The translations under genes were made by a program, and so were the position numbers. DNA of 64,000 nucleotides. Origin: Paenibacillus protaetiae (GTDB lineage Bacteria; Bacillota; Bacilli; Paenibacillales; Paenibacillaceae). A model generated the notes under the pieces. It was not told where the DNA came from, made no database searches, and was given only the letters and a program-made list of their open reading frames with translations. Location of the stretch: assembly GCF_004135365.1 (NCBI RefSeq), contig NZ_CP035492.1, forward strand, positions 992,001 through 1,056,000. Reading direction: 5' to 3'. The stretch's first letter is position 1; every line of letters begins with the position of its first letter. Positions 36,160 through 44,191 of the stretch are shown here, one piece after another.

Positions 36160-36462
36160 TAACAAATGCGATGACGAGACGAGTAAATAAATGCATTCTT
36201 TTACAGAGAGCTCCGCCAGCTGAAAAGGGGCAAAGAAACGTTTATTGAAAAAAAGACTCCGAGCAGCCCGTTGGATCCGTGCTTCAGGCAGAGGGGATGG
36301 CGGGACAGGAGCTCCTGTTACAGAGCTAGAGTATATGTACCGCATAGCGGTATCGTACTCGAAGAGGCTGGCATGGCGACTTGCCGGTGAATCTGGGGTG
36401 GTACCACGAGTATTCCAATCTCGTCCCTAAGACTACGGTCTTGGGGGTGGGATTTTTTATTT
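36160..36462 (+). ncRNA. T-box leader riboswitch upstream of asd
   Basis: Stem I shows AGTA (36182-36185), paired arms AATAAA/TTTATT and TTCTTT/AAAGAA, and AGAGAG (36205-36210) near the distal loop. The T-box sequence, TGGGGTGGTACCACG, is at 36394-36408. An intrinsic terminator follows (TAAGAC-TACG-GTCTT core, T6 at 36453-36458). The specifier side of the loop, GAAAAAAAGAC (36247-36257), contains AAA and AAG, both Lys codons, so uncharged tRNA-Lys is the likely ligand. GAC (Asp) is possible but would fall into the lower helix. Uncharged tRNA would favour the antiterminator and allow asd expression. Confidence 0.93.
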
Positions 36463-36547
36463 GTTTCATACACCATTTCGACAAGTTTGAATAGTAAACT
36501 AAAAGACGCATAACCTATGATGCCAACTCGAAAGGAATGGATTCGGA

Positions 36548-37633
36548 ATGTCTCAAAAATTGAAAGCGGGTATTGTGGGCGGAACGGGCATGGTTGGCCA
36601 GCGTTTCGTTCAATTGCTGGATCAGCATCCGTGGTTTGAAGTTACGGCTATTGCAGCAAGCGCGGGTTCAGCAGGCAAAACATACGAGGAATCGGTTCAG
36701 CATAGATGGAAAATGTCCGGTCCTATTCCGGAAAGCGTTAAATCAATCGTCGTACAGGACGCTTCCAAAGTGGAGGCGTTCGCCTCCCAGGTCGACTTCA
36801 TCTTTTGCGCTGTTGATATGAAGAAAAACGAGATTGTTGCGCTGGAAGAGGCGTATGCCCAAACAGGTACGCCTGTTATTTCCAACAACTCGGCACACCG
36901 CTGGACGCCCGACGTTCCGATGGTCATTCCGGAAATTAATCCGGGCCATATCGAGGTAATCGAAGCGCAGCGGAAACGTCTGGGCACTTCTACCGGATTT
37001 ATTGCGGTAAAGCCGAACTGCTCCATTCAAAGCTATGTGCCGGCGCTCCATGCGCTGCTGGATTTCAAACCGACGAAAGTGGTCGCTTCCACGTATCAGG
37101 CGATTTCCGGCGCCGGCAAAAACTTTACCGACTGGCCGGAAATGATTGATAATGTCATTCCGTACATTGGCGGGGAAGAGGAAAAAAGCGAGCAGGAGCC
37201 GCTCCGCATCTGGGGCAGCGTTGTAAACGGCGAGATTGTAAAAGCAAGCTCCCCGATCATTACGACGCAATGTATCCGCGTGCCGGTTGCGGACGGACAT
37301 TTGGCTACCGTATTTGCTTCGTTCGAGCAAACGCCTTCCAAGGAAGAAATTATCGAACGCTGGAGACAATACAAAGGACGCCCGCAGGAGCTGGGCTTGC
37401 CAAGCGCGCCTAAACAATTTATTACGTATTTCGAGGAAGAAAACCGTCCGCAAACGAAGCTGGATCGCGATATCGAACATGGTATGGGCGTTTCGGTCGG
37501 CCGTCTGCGCGAGGATTCGCTGTACGATTTCAAATTCGTAGGCTTGTCGCATAACACGCTGCGCGGCGCGGCAGGCGGCGCTGTACTGATTGCAGAGCTG
37601 CTGAAAGCGGAAGGTTACATTCAGCCTAAATAA
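36548..37633 (+). CDS. asd: aspartate-semialdehyde dehydrogenase, archaeal/fungal-type
   Basis: Makes aspartate semialdehyde from aspartyl phosphate for Lys, Thr, Met and diaminopimelate synthesis. 361 residues. NADP-binding GIVGGTGMVGQRF, SNNSAHR, and catalytic Cys158 in VKPNCSIQ, with a His in VPVADGHLATV. The sequence is of the class seen in archaea and fungi (long form), not the usual Bacillus class, judging by QHRWKMSGPIPE and KPNCSIQSYVP. It is controlled by the T-box leader at 36160-36462, and no other pathway gene is adjacent. Confidence 0.92.
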   Translation: MSQKLKAGIVGGTGMVGQRFVQLLDQHPWFEVTAIAASAGSAGKTYEESVQHRWKMSGPIPESVKSIVVQDASKVEAFASQVDFIFCAVDMKKNEIVALEEAYAQTGTPVISNNSAHRWTPDVPMVIPEINPGHIEVIEAQRKRLGTSTGFIAVKPNCSIQSYVPALHALLDFKPTKVVASTYQAISGAGKNFTDWPEMIDNVIPYIGGEEEKSEQEPLRIWGSVVNGEIVKASSPIITTQCIRVPVADGHLATVFASFEQTPSKEEIIERWRQYKGRPQELGLPSAPKQFITYFEEENRPQTKLDRDIEHGMGVSVGRLREDSLYDFKFVGLSHNTLRGAAGGAVLIAELLKAEGYIQPK

Positions 37634-37649
37634 ACGCTGCAAAATGATA

Positions 37650-37691
37650 AGCAGCAAGCTTCCCGTTGACGGGGGCTTGCTGCTTTTTTTA
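37650..37691. terminator. terminator between asd and the convergent gap gene
   Basis: AGCAGCAAGC (37650-37659) pairs with GCTTGCTGCT (37675-37684), then T7. It ends asd. The gap stop lies just beyond at 37695. Confidence 0.9.
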
Positions 37692-37694
37692 GCT

Positions 37695-38699
37695 TTACAG
37701 ATTGGCGTATTTTTCAAGCGTTCGGACCAGCTGCGTTGTAAAGCCGTATTCGTTATCGTACCAGGCTACAACCTTCACCAGCTGATCGTCGCCGAAGGAA
37801 GTCACTTCCGTCTGGGTAGCGTCAAACAATGAACCGAAGTGAATGCCGATTACGTCGGTGGACACAATTGGCAGGTCGGTGTAGCCAAATGATTCATTGT
37901 TTTCGGTTGCTTTTTTGACGGCGGCATTCACTTCGTCAGCAGTGACCTTCTGATTAAGCAAGCAGACCAGCTCGGTAACGGAACCAGTAATAACGGGAAC
38001 CCGCTGGGCATGTCCCTGCAGCTTGCCGTTCAGCTCCGGAATGACCAGGCCAATCGCTTTAGCAGCGCCTGTCGTGTGCGGGATGACGTTAATTGCTGCC
38101 GCTCTTGCCGCTCTAAGATCATCGCCTCTTGGGCCGTCCACCAAAGATTGCGTTCCGGTATAGGCATGGACGGTAGTCATCGTGCCAACCCGAATGCCAA
38201 AGGCGTCGTTAACAGCTTTGGCCAGCGGCGCGAGACAGTTGGTTGTGCAGGAAGCGACCGAAACAATCGTATCGCCGCTGTCCAATATGTCGTCGTTTAC
38301 GTTGTATACGATTGTTTTCATATTGCCCGCCGGGGCGGAGATCAGCACTTTTTTGGCGCCGGCAGCCAGATGGGCTTTCGACTTTTCTTCCGATGTATAG
38401 AAGCCGGTGGATTCCACCACAACATCTACCTTCTCTTGCGCCCAAGGGATGTTGTGTGCGTCCCGCTCGGCATACACTTTAATTTCTTTGCCGTTTACAA
38501 TGATTGAATTTTCCGTTGCTTCAACGGTGCCGCTGAATTTGTGATAAGAGGAATCAAATTGAAGCAGATGAGCAAGCACTTTGGGCTTGGTCAAGTCATT
38601 GATTGCGACAACCTCAAGATCATCCGATACTTCCAGTATGCGGCGCAGCACAAGCCTGCCGATTCTCCCGAAACCGTTAATCCCTATCCGTTTTGACAT
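37695..38699 (-). CDS. gap: type I glyceraldehyde-3-phosphate dehydrogenase
   Basis: 334 residues, complete. The [10 protein letters not shown] Rossmann motif, Asp35 in AINDL (suggesting NAD use), catalytic Cys151 (SCTTNC) and His178 (TTVHAY), and the phosphate-binding region HTTGAAKA are all intact. It stands alone, not in the gapR-pgk-tpi operon, so it is probably a second, perhaps gluconeogenic or condition-specific, GAPDH. It could also be the only one if the operon is split in this organism. AGGAGG precedes the ATG. Confidence 0.94.
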   Translation of the reverse strand: MSKRIGINGFGRIGRLVLRRILEVSDDLEVVAINDLTKPKVLAHLLQFDSSYHKFSGTVEATENSIIVNGKEIKVYAERDAHNIPWAQEKVDVVVESTGFYTSEEKSKAHLAAGAKKVLISAPAGNMKTIVYNVNDDILDSGDTIVSVASCTTNCLAPLAKAVNDAFGIRVGTMTTVHAYTGTQSLVDGPRGDDLRAARAAAINVIPHTTGAAKAIGLVIPELNGKLQGHAQRVPVITGSVTELVCLLNQKVTADEVNAAVKKATENNESFGYTDLPIVSTDVIGIHFGSLFDATQTEVTSFGDDQLVKVVAWYDNEYGFTTQLVRTLEKYANL

Positions 38700-38809
38700 T
38701 TATACAAACCTCCTATACAGTTAGGTGCAACCACATTATAGTATGAACCAAGAAAAAATTGTATATTGCATTTATTTTTAACATATATTTGCTGCAGGGA
38801 GGGGTTCTT

Positions 38810-39244
38810 GTGGACAAGCCAATCCGTTTGAGAGGGCATCATTTGCTTTGTTTGCTTGGCTATCGGGGAAAAGGGTATTCGGAGTCGTTTTGCGTCAATA
38901 TGTCGGCGATCTATGAAACGTTAAGGCAGGAGCCGTACACCGCGATCAAGCTGATCGAGGGGCCGGATGATGTATGCGCAGCCTTTCCGTCCGATCAGCC
39001 GTCCCATTGCGAGAATGCAAGCGTATACCGGAAAGACCGGGAAATTTTGCAGCAGGTCGGCTTGAAGCCGGGTTTGCAGCTAAGCTGGCAAGCCATATGC
39101 GACCAAGTCGCCCGGCAAGTGAAACCGCATGATATCGCCACATTATGCAGCGACTGCATATGGCAGCCGTTTGGGTTATGCGAGGAGGGGGTCGCGCATA
39201 TTCGCGAAAGCGGGTCGCTGCGCGAGCTTCCCGAAGCCCGGTAA
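38810..39244 (+). CDS. DUF1284 protein
   Basis: 144 residues. The family N-terminus IRLRGHHLLCLLGYRGKGYSESF is clear, with Cys-rich positions near the C-terminus (TLCSDCIWQPFGLCEEG) that may bind metal or a cluster. Found in Firmicutes and archaea; the function is unknown. The GTG start at 38810 is preceded by CAGGGAGGGG; the ATG at 38759 lies upstream of that site and is unlikely. A hairpin terminator follows. Confidence 0.85.
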   Translation: MDKPIRLRGHHLLCLLGYRGKGYSESFCVNMSAIYETLRQEPYTAIKLIEGPDDVCAAFPSDQPSHCENASVYRKDREILQQVGLKPGLQLSWQAICDQVARQVKPHDIATLCSDCIWQPFGLCEEGVAHIRESGSLRELPEAR

Positions 39245-39249
39245 AATGA

Positions 39250-39296
39250 AAGGAAAGCCCTCCCGTTCCGATTGCAGGAATGGGAGGGCTTTCCTT
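39250..39296. terminator. strong hairpin after the DUF1284 gene
   Basis: AAGGAAAGCCCTCCC (39250-39264) pairs fully with GGGAGGGCTTTCCTT (39282-39296), with an inner TTCC/GGAA stem. Confidence 0.85.
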
Positions 39297-39400
39297 CCGT
39301 TTTAGAGCTGCCGGTTCTGTCTCCTCGTATACTTTCACAACATGATATGTTAATATATGTTGAATTATGGTAAGGCACAAGCATGGAGGGTTATGGAAAG

Positions 39401-39703
39401 ATGAGTCAACGTTACCGCATTACGAGACAGTTTCAAGAGCCGGCGGGGGAGATCAGCCTGGAGGAATGCCACGCTTATTTTGAAGCCAGAACCGGATTTA
39501 CGTATACATCCGTTTTCACCGTTAAGAACGAATCGAGCACGATGTCGATCGAGGGGCATTTTTTTATGTGGGACAGCGGCAGCGCCCTTATTCCGTTCCG
39601 GTATTATGCCGGAGATGTTTATGTATCCGGCACGAATGAAGCGGTCATTCCCGTTATGCTGGAGGCGGCAAGCGCGCTTCGAGCGGATGTGGCTGAAGGT
39701 TAA
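39401..39703 (+). CDS. hypothetical protein
   Basis: 100 residues from ATG 39401. It begins MSQRYRITRQF, is beta-rich in the middle (TYTSVFTVKN, MSIEGHFFMWDSGSALIPFRYYAGDVYVSG) and ends with a short helix. Not recognised. An ATG at 39383 is also in frame but has no ribosome site; GGAGG at 39385-39389 favours 39401. It sits 84 bp before the AlkX-like gene, in the same direction. Confidence 0.65.
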   Translation: MSQRYRITRQFQEPAGEISLEECHAYFEARTGFTYTSVFTVKNESSTMSIEGHFFMWDSGSALIPFRYYAGDVYVSGTNEAVIPVMLEAASALRADVAEG

Positions 39704-39787
39704 TCCGTATGCAAAATCCCGGTTGCCCTGCAAGGTGATCGGGATTTTGTGTCATTCGTTCCTTTAAACCGAGAGGGGCAGGCATGT

Positions 39788-40993
39788 ATGAATACGATTC
39801 AAACTACGAAACGGGCGCTCAGGCGTTTTTTGCTGGAGAAGCAGCTGCTTCTTCAACCCCGGACGGTAATGAAGCTGGATCATGAGAACAGGCGGCAGCT
39901 GGTGCTGGACGTTATTCGCCGGCTGGAATGCATCCAGATTGATCCGGTATCGGCGGTGCGGCCGAACCAGCATCTGGTTTTGTCGGCCAGAATAGCCGGC
40001 TATGAGCCGGAGATCGTTCATGAACTGCTGCGCGGCAATGCGTTGTTTGAGTATTATGCCAACGCAGCTTGTCTCATTCCGATGGAGCATTTTCCGATGC
40101 TGGAGCCTGTGCGAAGCCGGATGCGGGCGCATACAAAAGAGGCGATTGATGCGCTTCAGCCTGTAGCCGCACATGTGTTGGACAAGCTGAAGGAGGATGG
40201 TCCGCTGCCGTCCAAAGCTTTTGAATCCGATCAGCGGGTGCATGGCTATTGGGATAATACGGCTGCGAAGACCAAAGCAACCTCACATGCGCTCAACCTC
40301 CTGACCGACGCCGCTTATATCCGGATTGTCGGGCGGGAAGGGAATCAGCGGCTTTTTCATTTGACGGAGCAAAGCGTTCCCGGAAAATTGCTGGAGCAAG
40401 CCGGGAAGCTGAAGCCGGAGGAAGCAAGCCGGCAGCTGCTGTTGAAATATTTCCGGGCCTATCGCGTATTCGAGCCAAGCGACTCCCGGTTTGGCTGGCA
40501 GCGGTTCAGCGCTGCGGAGAGGCGCGGCATCATCGGACAGTGCGGGAAGGACGGCCTTATTACAGCTGTTGAGGCGGATGGGGTCAAACAGCCTTATTAT
40601 ATATTATCTTCCGACCGCGACGAGCTGCTTCGTCAGGAAGAGGCCATCTCCGCCGGCGATGAAGAAACGATTACATTTTTGCCGCCGCTCGATAATGTCT
40701 GCTGGAGCCGTAAACGTCTTGAAGACTTGTTTGATTTTGAATACAGGTGGGAAATTTATACACCGGCAGTCAAACGGAAGTACGGTTATTACGCGATGCC
40801 GATTCTAGCCGGGGACCGGCTTATCGGCCGGATGGACCCGCGGCTGGACCGAAAGCAGGGGGTGCTGAGGGTGCAGCTGCTGCAATTGGACGCATCGGGA
40901 GATGGCCCGGCACAAGCAGACAGCAGCATGATGAGGGCGCTGGAGGCATTTGCGCAAGCGCATGGAGCAACGGACGTTATTTGGGAATCGTGA
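39788..40993 (+). CDS. winged-helix DNA-binding protein, AlkX/YcaQ (HTH_42) family
   Basis: 401 residues. The superfamily active motif near residue 45 reads Q-I-D (LECIQIDPVSAVRPNQHLVL). The QxD form is like AlkX/YcaQ DNA glycosylases rather than QxQ AlkZ. Three winged-helix units and the C-terminal beta-barrel (PPLDNVCWSRKRLEDLFDFEYRWEIYTP...YYAMPILAGDRLIGRMDPR) are present. Characterised relatives remove bulky or cross-linked nucleobases in DNA. ATG 39788 follows GAGAGGGGCAGG. The assignment to glycosylase function is by family. Confidence 0.87.
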   Translation: MNTIQTTKRALRRFLLEKQLLLQPRTVMKLDHENRRQLVLDVIRRLECIQIDPVSAVRPNQHLVLSARIAGYEPEIVHELLRGNALFEYYANAACLIPMEHFPMLEPVRSRMRAHTKEAIDALQPVAAHVLDKLKEDGPLPSKAFESDQRVHGYWDNTAAKTKATSHALNLLTDAAYIRIVGREGNQRLFHLTEQSVPGKLLEQAGKLKPEEASRQLLLKYFRAYRVFEPSDSRFGWQRFSAAERRGIIGQCGKDGLITAVEADGVKQPYYILSSDRDELLRQEEAISAGDEETITFLPPLDNVCWSRKRLEDLFDFEYRWEIYTPAVKRKYGYYAMPILAGDRLIGRMDPRLDRKQGVLRVQLLQLDASGDGPAQADSSMMRALEAFAQAHGATDVIWES

Positions 40994-41003
40994 CGGCTTG
41001 CAG

Positions 41004-41032
41004 TTGAAATTCATTTTGGACCATGATATGAT
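41004..41032 (+). promoter_or_regulatory. sigma-A promoter of the Lsa-like ABC-F gene
   Basis: TTGAAA (41004-41009), 17 bp and TATGAT (41027-41032). The transcript would begin near 41039, giving a leader of about 245 nt before the ABC-F start. Confidence 0.88.
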
Positions 41033-41039
41033 GGGTTCA

Positions 41040-41283
41040 CTTTTAACGATTGGGGCTGAAAGATTAATGTAGAACTTCTTGCCGGACGAAATAAAACGAG
41101 AATGCGGGTTGCCGCATGTTTTATTTGTACTGCAAGAAAGTTGCGTTATCTTTCGGCCCATACGATACGATATCCGATTCCAGCGCCCCCAGAGCGGGCT
41201 GGTTTTGTTGTATTCAATTGGAGCCGCAGAAAGGTAACTTTCTTGCGGCTCTTCTTATTTTTTGGAATACAGGAGGATATTTT
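41040..41283 (+). promoter_or_regulatory. attenuator leader of the Lsa-like ABC-F gene
   Basis: Three hairpins are visible. The first is AATAAAAC/GTTTTATT around ATGCGG-GTTG-CCGCAT (41090-41125). The second has CCAGC/GCTGG arms followed by TTTT (41180-41206). The third is a clear terminator: GAGCCGCAGAAAG with CTTTCTTGCGGCTC (41221-41251), with a T-rich tail to about 41263. GCAAGAAAGTT (41132-41142) is fully complementary to AACTTTCTTGC (41236-41246) in the last terminator, so it can form an antiterminator. An AUG-UAG minimal frame is at 41067. Antibiotic-stalled ribosomes probably switch the folds (inference from other ABC-F genes). Confidence 0.8.
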
Positions 41284-42771
41284 ATGTCATTAATTAATGT
41301 GGCGAATTTGACCTTTGCTTATGACGGCAGTTACGATACGATCTTTGACAATGTCAGTTTTCAAGTCGATACGGATTGGAAACTTGGATTTACAGGCCGA
41401 AACGGCAGAGGAAAGACGACTTTTCTAAACTTGCTGACGGGCAAATACGAGTACCGTGGAACGATCTCCTCGCAGGTGGAGTTTGAATATTTCCCTTTCC
41501 AGGTGGACAATGACGAGCTGAACACGATTGAAGTGGTCGAAAGCATCTATCCCGATTATGTGCATTGGGAGCTGCTGCGCGAGTTATCCTTGCTGCAGGT
41601 GGAAGATGATGTCCTGTACCGGCCGTTCCGCTCCTTGTCGAATGGGGAGCAGACCAAGATCATGCTGGCGGCATTGTTTTTGAAAGAAAACAGCTTCCTG
41701 CTTATTGACGAGCCGACAAACCATCTGGATATGGAAGCAAGAAAGATAGTTAGCCGTTATCTGAACAGTAAAAAAGGGTTTATTCTCGTCTCGCATGACC
41801 GCGCCTTCCTGGACCGCTGCGTGGATCACATTCTGTCGATCAACAAAACGAATATTGAAATCCAGCGGGGCAATTTCTCGGACTGGTGGGAAAACAAGCA
41901 GCGGCAGGACCATTATGAGCTTGCGGAAAATGAGAAGCTTAAGAAAGATATTAAACGGCTGAACGAATCCGCCAAGCAAAAAAGCGACTGGTCGCATGAA
42001 GTGGAGAAAACTAAAAACGGCACCAGAAATTCCGGTTCCAAAGTAGACAAAGGGTACATTGGCCATAAAGCAGCCAAAATGATGAAGCGTTCCAAAGCGA
42101 TCGAAGGCCGGCAGCAAGCTGCTGCCGAAGACAAATCGAAGCTGCTGAAAAACGTGGAAAGCGCTGAAACCTTAAAGCTGACGCAGCTGCCATATCCTAA
42201 AAATCAGCTTGCGGAACTGGATCATGTGACTTTATATTACGGCGGCAAAGCTGTTTGCCGTGATGTCAGCTTTACGATCGAGAAGGGCGACCGGATTGCG
42301 GTAACGGGACGGAACGGCTCCGGCAAATCCAGCATTCTGAAGCTGATTTGCGGGGACAACATCGACCATGACGGGAACTTCCGGAAGGGCAGCCAGCTGC
42401 AAATATCGTATGTGTCACAGGATACGTCGTTTCTGCATGGCAATCTGACCCACTTCGCGAGAAATCACAATATTGATGAAAGCTTGTTTAAAGCGATATT
42501 GCGCAAACTGGATTTCTCCAGGCAGCAATTTGAGAAAGATATCGCTTCATTTAGCGGCGGCCAGAAAAAAAAGGTGCTTATCGCCAAAAGCCTGAGCGAG
42601 CAAGCCCATCTCCATATTTGGGATGAGCCGCTTAACTTTATTGACGTCATCTCACGGATGCAGATCGAAGATTTGCTGCTTGAATACGAGCCGACGATTG
42701 TATTCGTTGAGCATGACAGCGAGTTTTGCAGCCATATCGCAACGAAGGTTGTTGAACTGCAGAAGGATTAA
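41284..42771 (+). CDS. ribosome-protection ABC-F protein, Lsa family
   Basis: 495 residues, two ATPase domains and no membrane segment. The start (LINVANLTFAYDGSYDTIFDNV) and WKLGFTGRNGRGKTTFLNLLTGKYEYRG are very close to Lsa-type antibiotic-resistance ABC-F proteins. Walker A is at residues 38-46 and again near 345; LSNGEQTK and FSGGQKKK signatures and two Walker B/Glu motifs (LIDEPTNHLDM, IWDEPLNFIDV) are present. The linker between the domains is about 80 residues. Such proteins bind the ribosome E site and displace lincosamides, pleuromutilins and streptogramin A. ATG 41284 follows CAGGAGG; an in-frame ATG at 41116 sits inside the leader and is unlikely. Confidence 0.92.
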   Translation: MSLINVANLTFAYDGSYDTIFDNVSFQVDTDWKLGFTGRNGRGKTTFLNLLTGKYEYRGTISSQVEFEYFPFQVDNDELNTIEVVESIYPDYVHWELLRELSLLQVEDDVLYRPFRSLSNGEQTKIMLAALFLKENSFLLIDEPTNHLDMEARKIVSRYLNSKKGFILVSHDRAFLDRCVDHILSINKTNIEIQRGNFSDWWENKQRQDHYELAENEKLKKDIKRLNESAKQKSDWSHEVEKTKNGTRNSGSKVDKGYIGHKAAKMMKRSKAIEGRQQAAAEDKSKLLKNVESAETLKLTQLPYPKNQLAELDHVTLYYGGKAVCRDVSFTIEKGDRIAVTGRNGSGKSSILKLICGDNIDHDGNFRKGSQLQISYVSQDTSFLHGNLTHFARNHNIDESLFKAILRKLDFSRQQFEKDIASFSGGQKKKVLIAKSLSEQAHLHIWDEPLNFIDVISRMQIEDLLLEYEPTIVFVEHDSEFCSHIATKVVELQKD

Positions 42772-42848
42772 GTCATCCGTCCGTGCGATTAACTATCAGC
42801 CGGCTATGCTTGGCGCAAGCTGCTGCGGGAAGCGATGCCCCGCATGGA

Positions 42849-42917
42849 AAAACAAGAACCGCGCATGAAACGGCAATCCCGATTCCCAGGAACCGATTCA
42901 TGCGCGGTTCTTGTTTT
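42849..42917. terminator. 21-bp bidirectional terminator
   Basis: AAAACAAGAACCGCGCATGA (from 42849) pairs perfectly with the arm ending at 42917; A-rich and T-rich ends allow use in both directions. It separates the Lsa-like gene from the convergent GH105 gene. Confidence 0.9.
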
Positions 42918-42919
42918 AT

Positions 42920-44050
42920 TCAGCTTGCCGAGACGGAAGCTTTGCTCATTTCCACGCACATAAGTACAAAAGCGCCTGCGCCATGCAGATCGTTTTCGCT
43001 TGTCGGGCGGTGGATGTAATGCGAATAATCCCCGATGCCGGTGCCGATGCAAATATGCCCGATGACAACATGCCCGCTCTCATCGAACCGCAGCGTGTCC
43101 AAGACGCCGTAATAGCCTTTCCATGCATTGTCCATGCAGCTGGCGTCCAAATAACCTAGCCGCATCGCTTTCGCAATGGCTTGAACGTACAAGGAGGTAC
43201 AGGAATTTTCCGGCCAATTGCCAGGCTGTTCAGCCTTGTCGACCACCTGGTACCATAATCCGGTCTCGGGATGCTGATATTTCGTCAATGCGGCAAGCAG
43301 CTCGCGGACAATACGGATTAACCGGTCCCTGTCTTTATGGTCTTTAGGAAGATGATCGAGCATCTCCAATATCGCAACCGGATACCAGCCGATTGCCCGT
43401 CCCCAGAACTCAGGCGCAAGCCCGGTTACCGGATCGGCCCATTCGGCGGATTTGCTTTCGTCCCAGCCGTGATACATCAATCCGGTAACCGGATCTTTAA
43501 TATGATCGTCCATCAGAATCGCCTGTTTGGCCATCATGTCAAAATAAACATCCTCGCCAAAGGTTTGGCCAAATTGAACGGCAATCGGGCCGGCCATATA
43601 CAAACCGTCCAGCCACATTTGATCGCGGCTGCGGCCGTTATGCCAGAACCCGCCTGACGGATTGGACGGCCATGTCTTCAGCTTCGGCACGAGATGGTAC
43701 AGCGCTTTCCGGTAGCGCTCGTCTCCTGTCTGTTCATACAGATTATACAGCAGGATGCCGGGTTGAATATCATCCAGCTCATCCGCTTCATGCTTCCGGA
43801 TGCTTCCGTCAGCGAGGACTTGGCTGTCCGCCCAGCGTTTAATATAGTCCAGATAACGGCTGTTCCCGTTCTCCCGCCAGCACTTCTCCATGCCGGACAA
43901 GAATACGCCTTGATGATAATGGAACCGGTCCGGCGGCAGCTGCTCCGGCTCATACTTCAACATTAACGCTTCGCATGCTTTTTCCGCCCATTCGAGGGGA
44001 GAAGCCGGCTGCACATATCGCTTCGCCGCATAAGTTTCCGCATTATTCAT
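42920..44050 (-). CDS. GH105 unsaturated rhamnogalacturonyl hydrolase-like enzyme
   Basis: 376 residues of the YteR/YesR family (alpha/alpha6 barrel). It hydrolyses the unsaturated galacturonic acid end made by pectin lyases, in the cytoplasm. Recognisable: FHYHQGVFLSGMEK, DELDDIQPGI (catalytic Asp region), RDQMWLDGLYMAGP, EFWGRAIGWY and GIGDYSHYIHRPTSENDLHGAGAFVLMC. ATG 44050 has AAAGGAGG 7 nt upstream; the ATG at 44056 is too close. Divergent from an AraC-type regulator, which probably controls it. Confidence 0.9.
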   Translation of the reverse strand: MNNAETYAAKRYVQPASPLEWAEKACEALMLKYEPEQLPPDRFHYHQGVFLSGMEKCWRENGNSRYLDYIKRWADSQVLADGSIRKHEADELDDIQPGILLYNLYEQTGDERYRKALYHLVPKLKTWPSNPSGGFWHNGRSRDQMWLDGLYMAGPIAVQFGQTFGEDVYFDMMAKQAILMDDHIKDPVTGLMYHGWDESKSAEWADPVTGLAPEFWGRAIGWYPVAILEMLDHLPKDHKDRDRLIRIVRELLAALTKYQHPETGLWYQVVDKAEQPGNWPENSCTSLYVQAIAKAMRLGYLDASCMDNAWKGYYGVLDTLRFDESGHVVIGHICIGTGIGDYSHYIHRPTSENDLHGAGAFVLMCVEMSKASVSAS

Positions 44051-44131
44051 TGTCATTCCTCCTTTGGTTACCAACAGGTTAACACGAAGAAATGTACATT
44101 TTTTGCGCAAACAGCTCCTTTTTTCTTATAT

Positions 44132-44160
44132 TTTGCGTGAATGGGACAGATACGTATAAT
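44132..44160 (+). promoter_or_regulatory. candidate promoter of the AraC-type regulator
   Basis: A perfect -10, TATAAT (44155-44160), with a weak -35, TTTGCG (44132-44137), at 17 bp. The weak -35 is what one expects of an activator-dependent promoter. Confidence 0.5.
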
Positions 44161-44191
44161 AAAGGAGAATGCTTTAGGGAGGGCAAACCGG

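Noticed and set aside
36743-37717. Long open frame (324 codons) on the minus strand opposite asd
   Set aside because: It is the complement of a strongly supported gene with a T-box and has no ribosome site or recognisable motif. The composition follows the codon use of asd.
41102-41293. 63-codon frame across the ABC-F leader as a protein gene
   Set aside because: Weak ribosome site, and it overlaps three hairpins and the ABC-F start. At most it is part of the attenuator.
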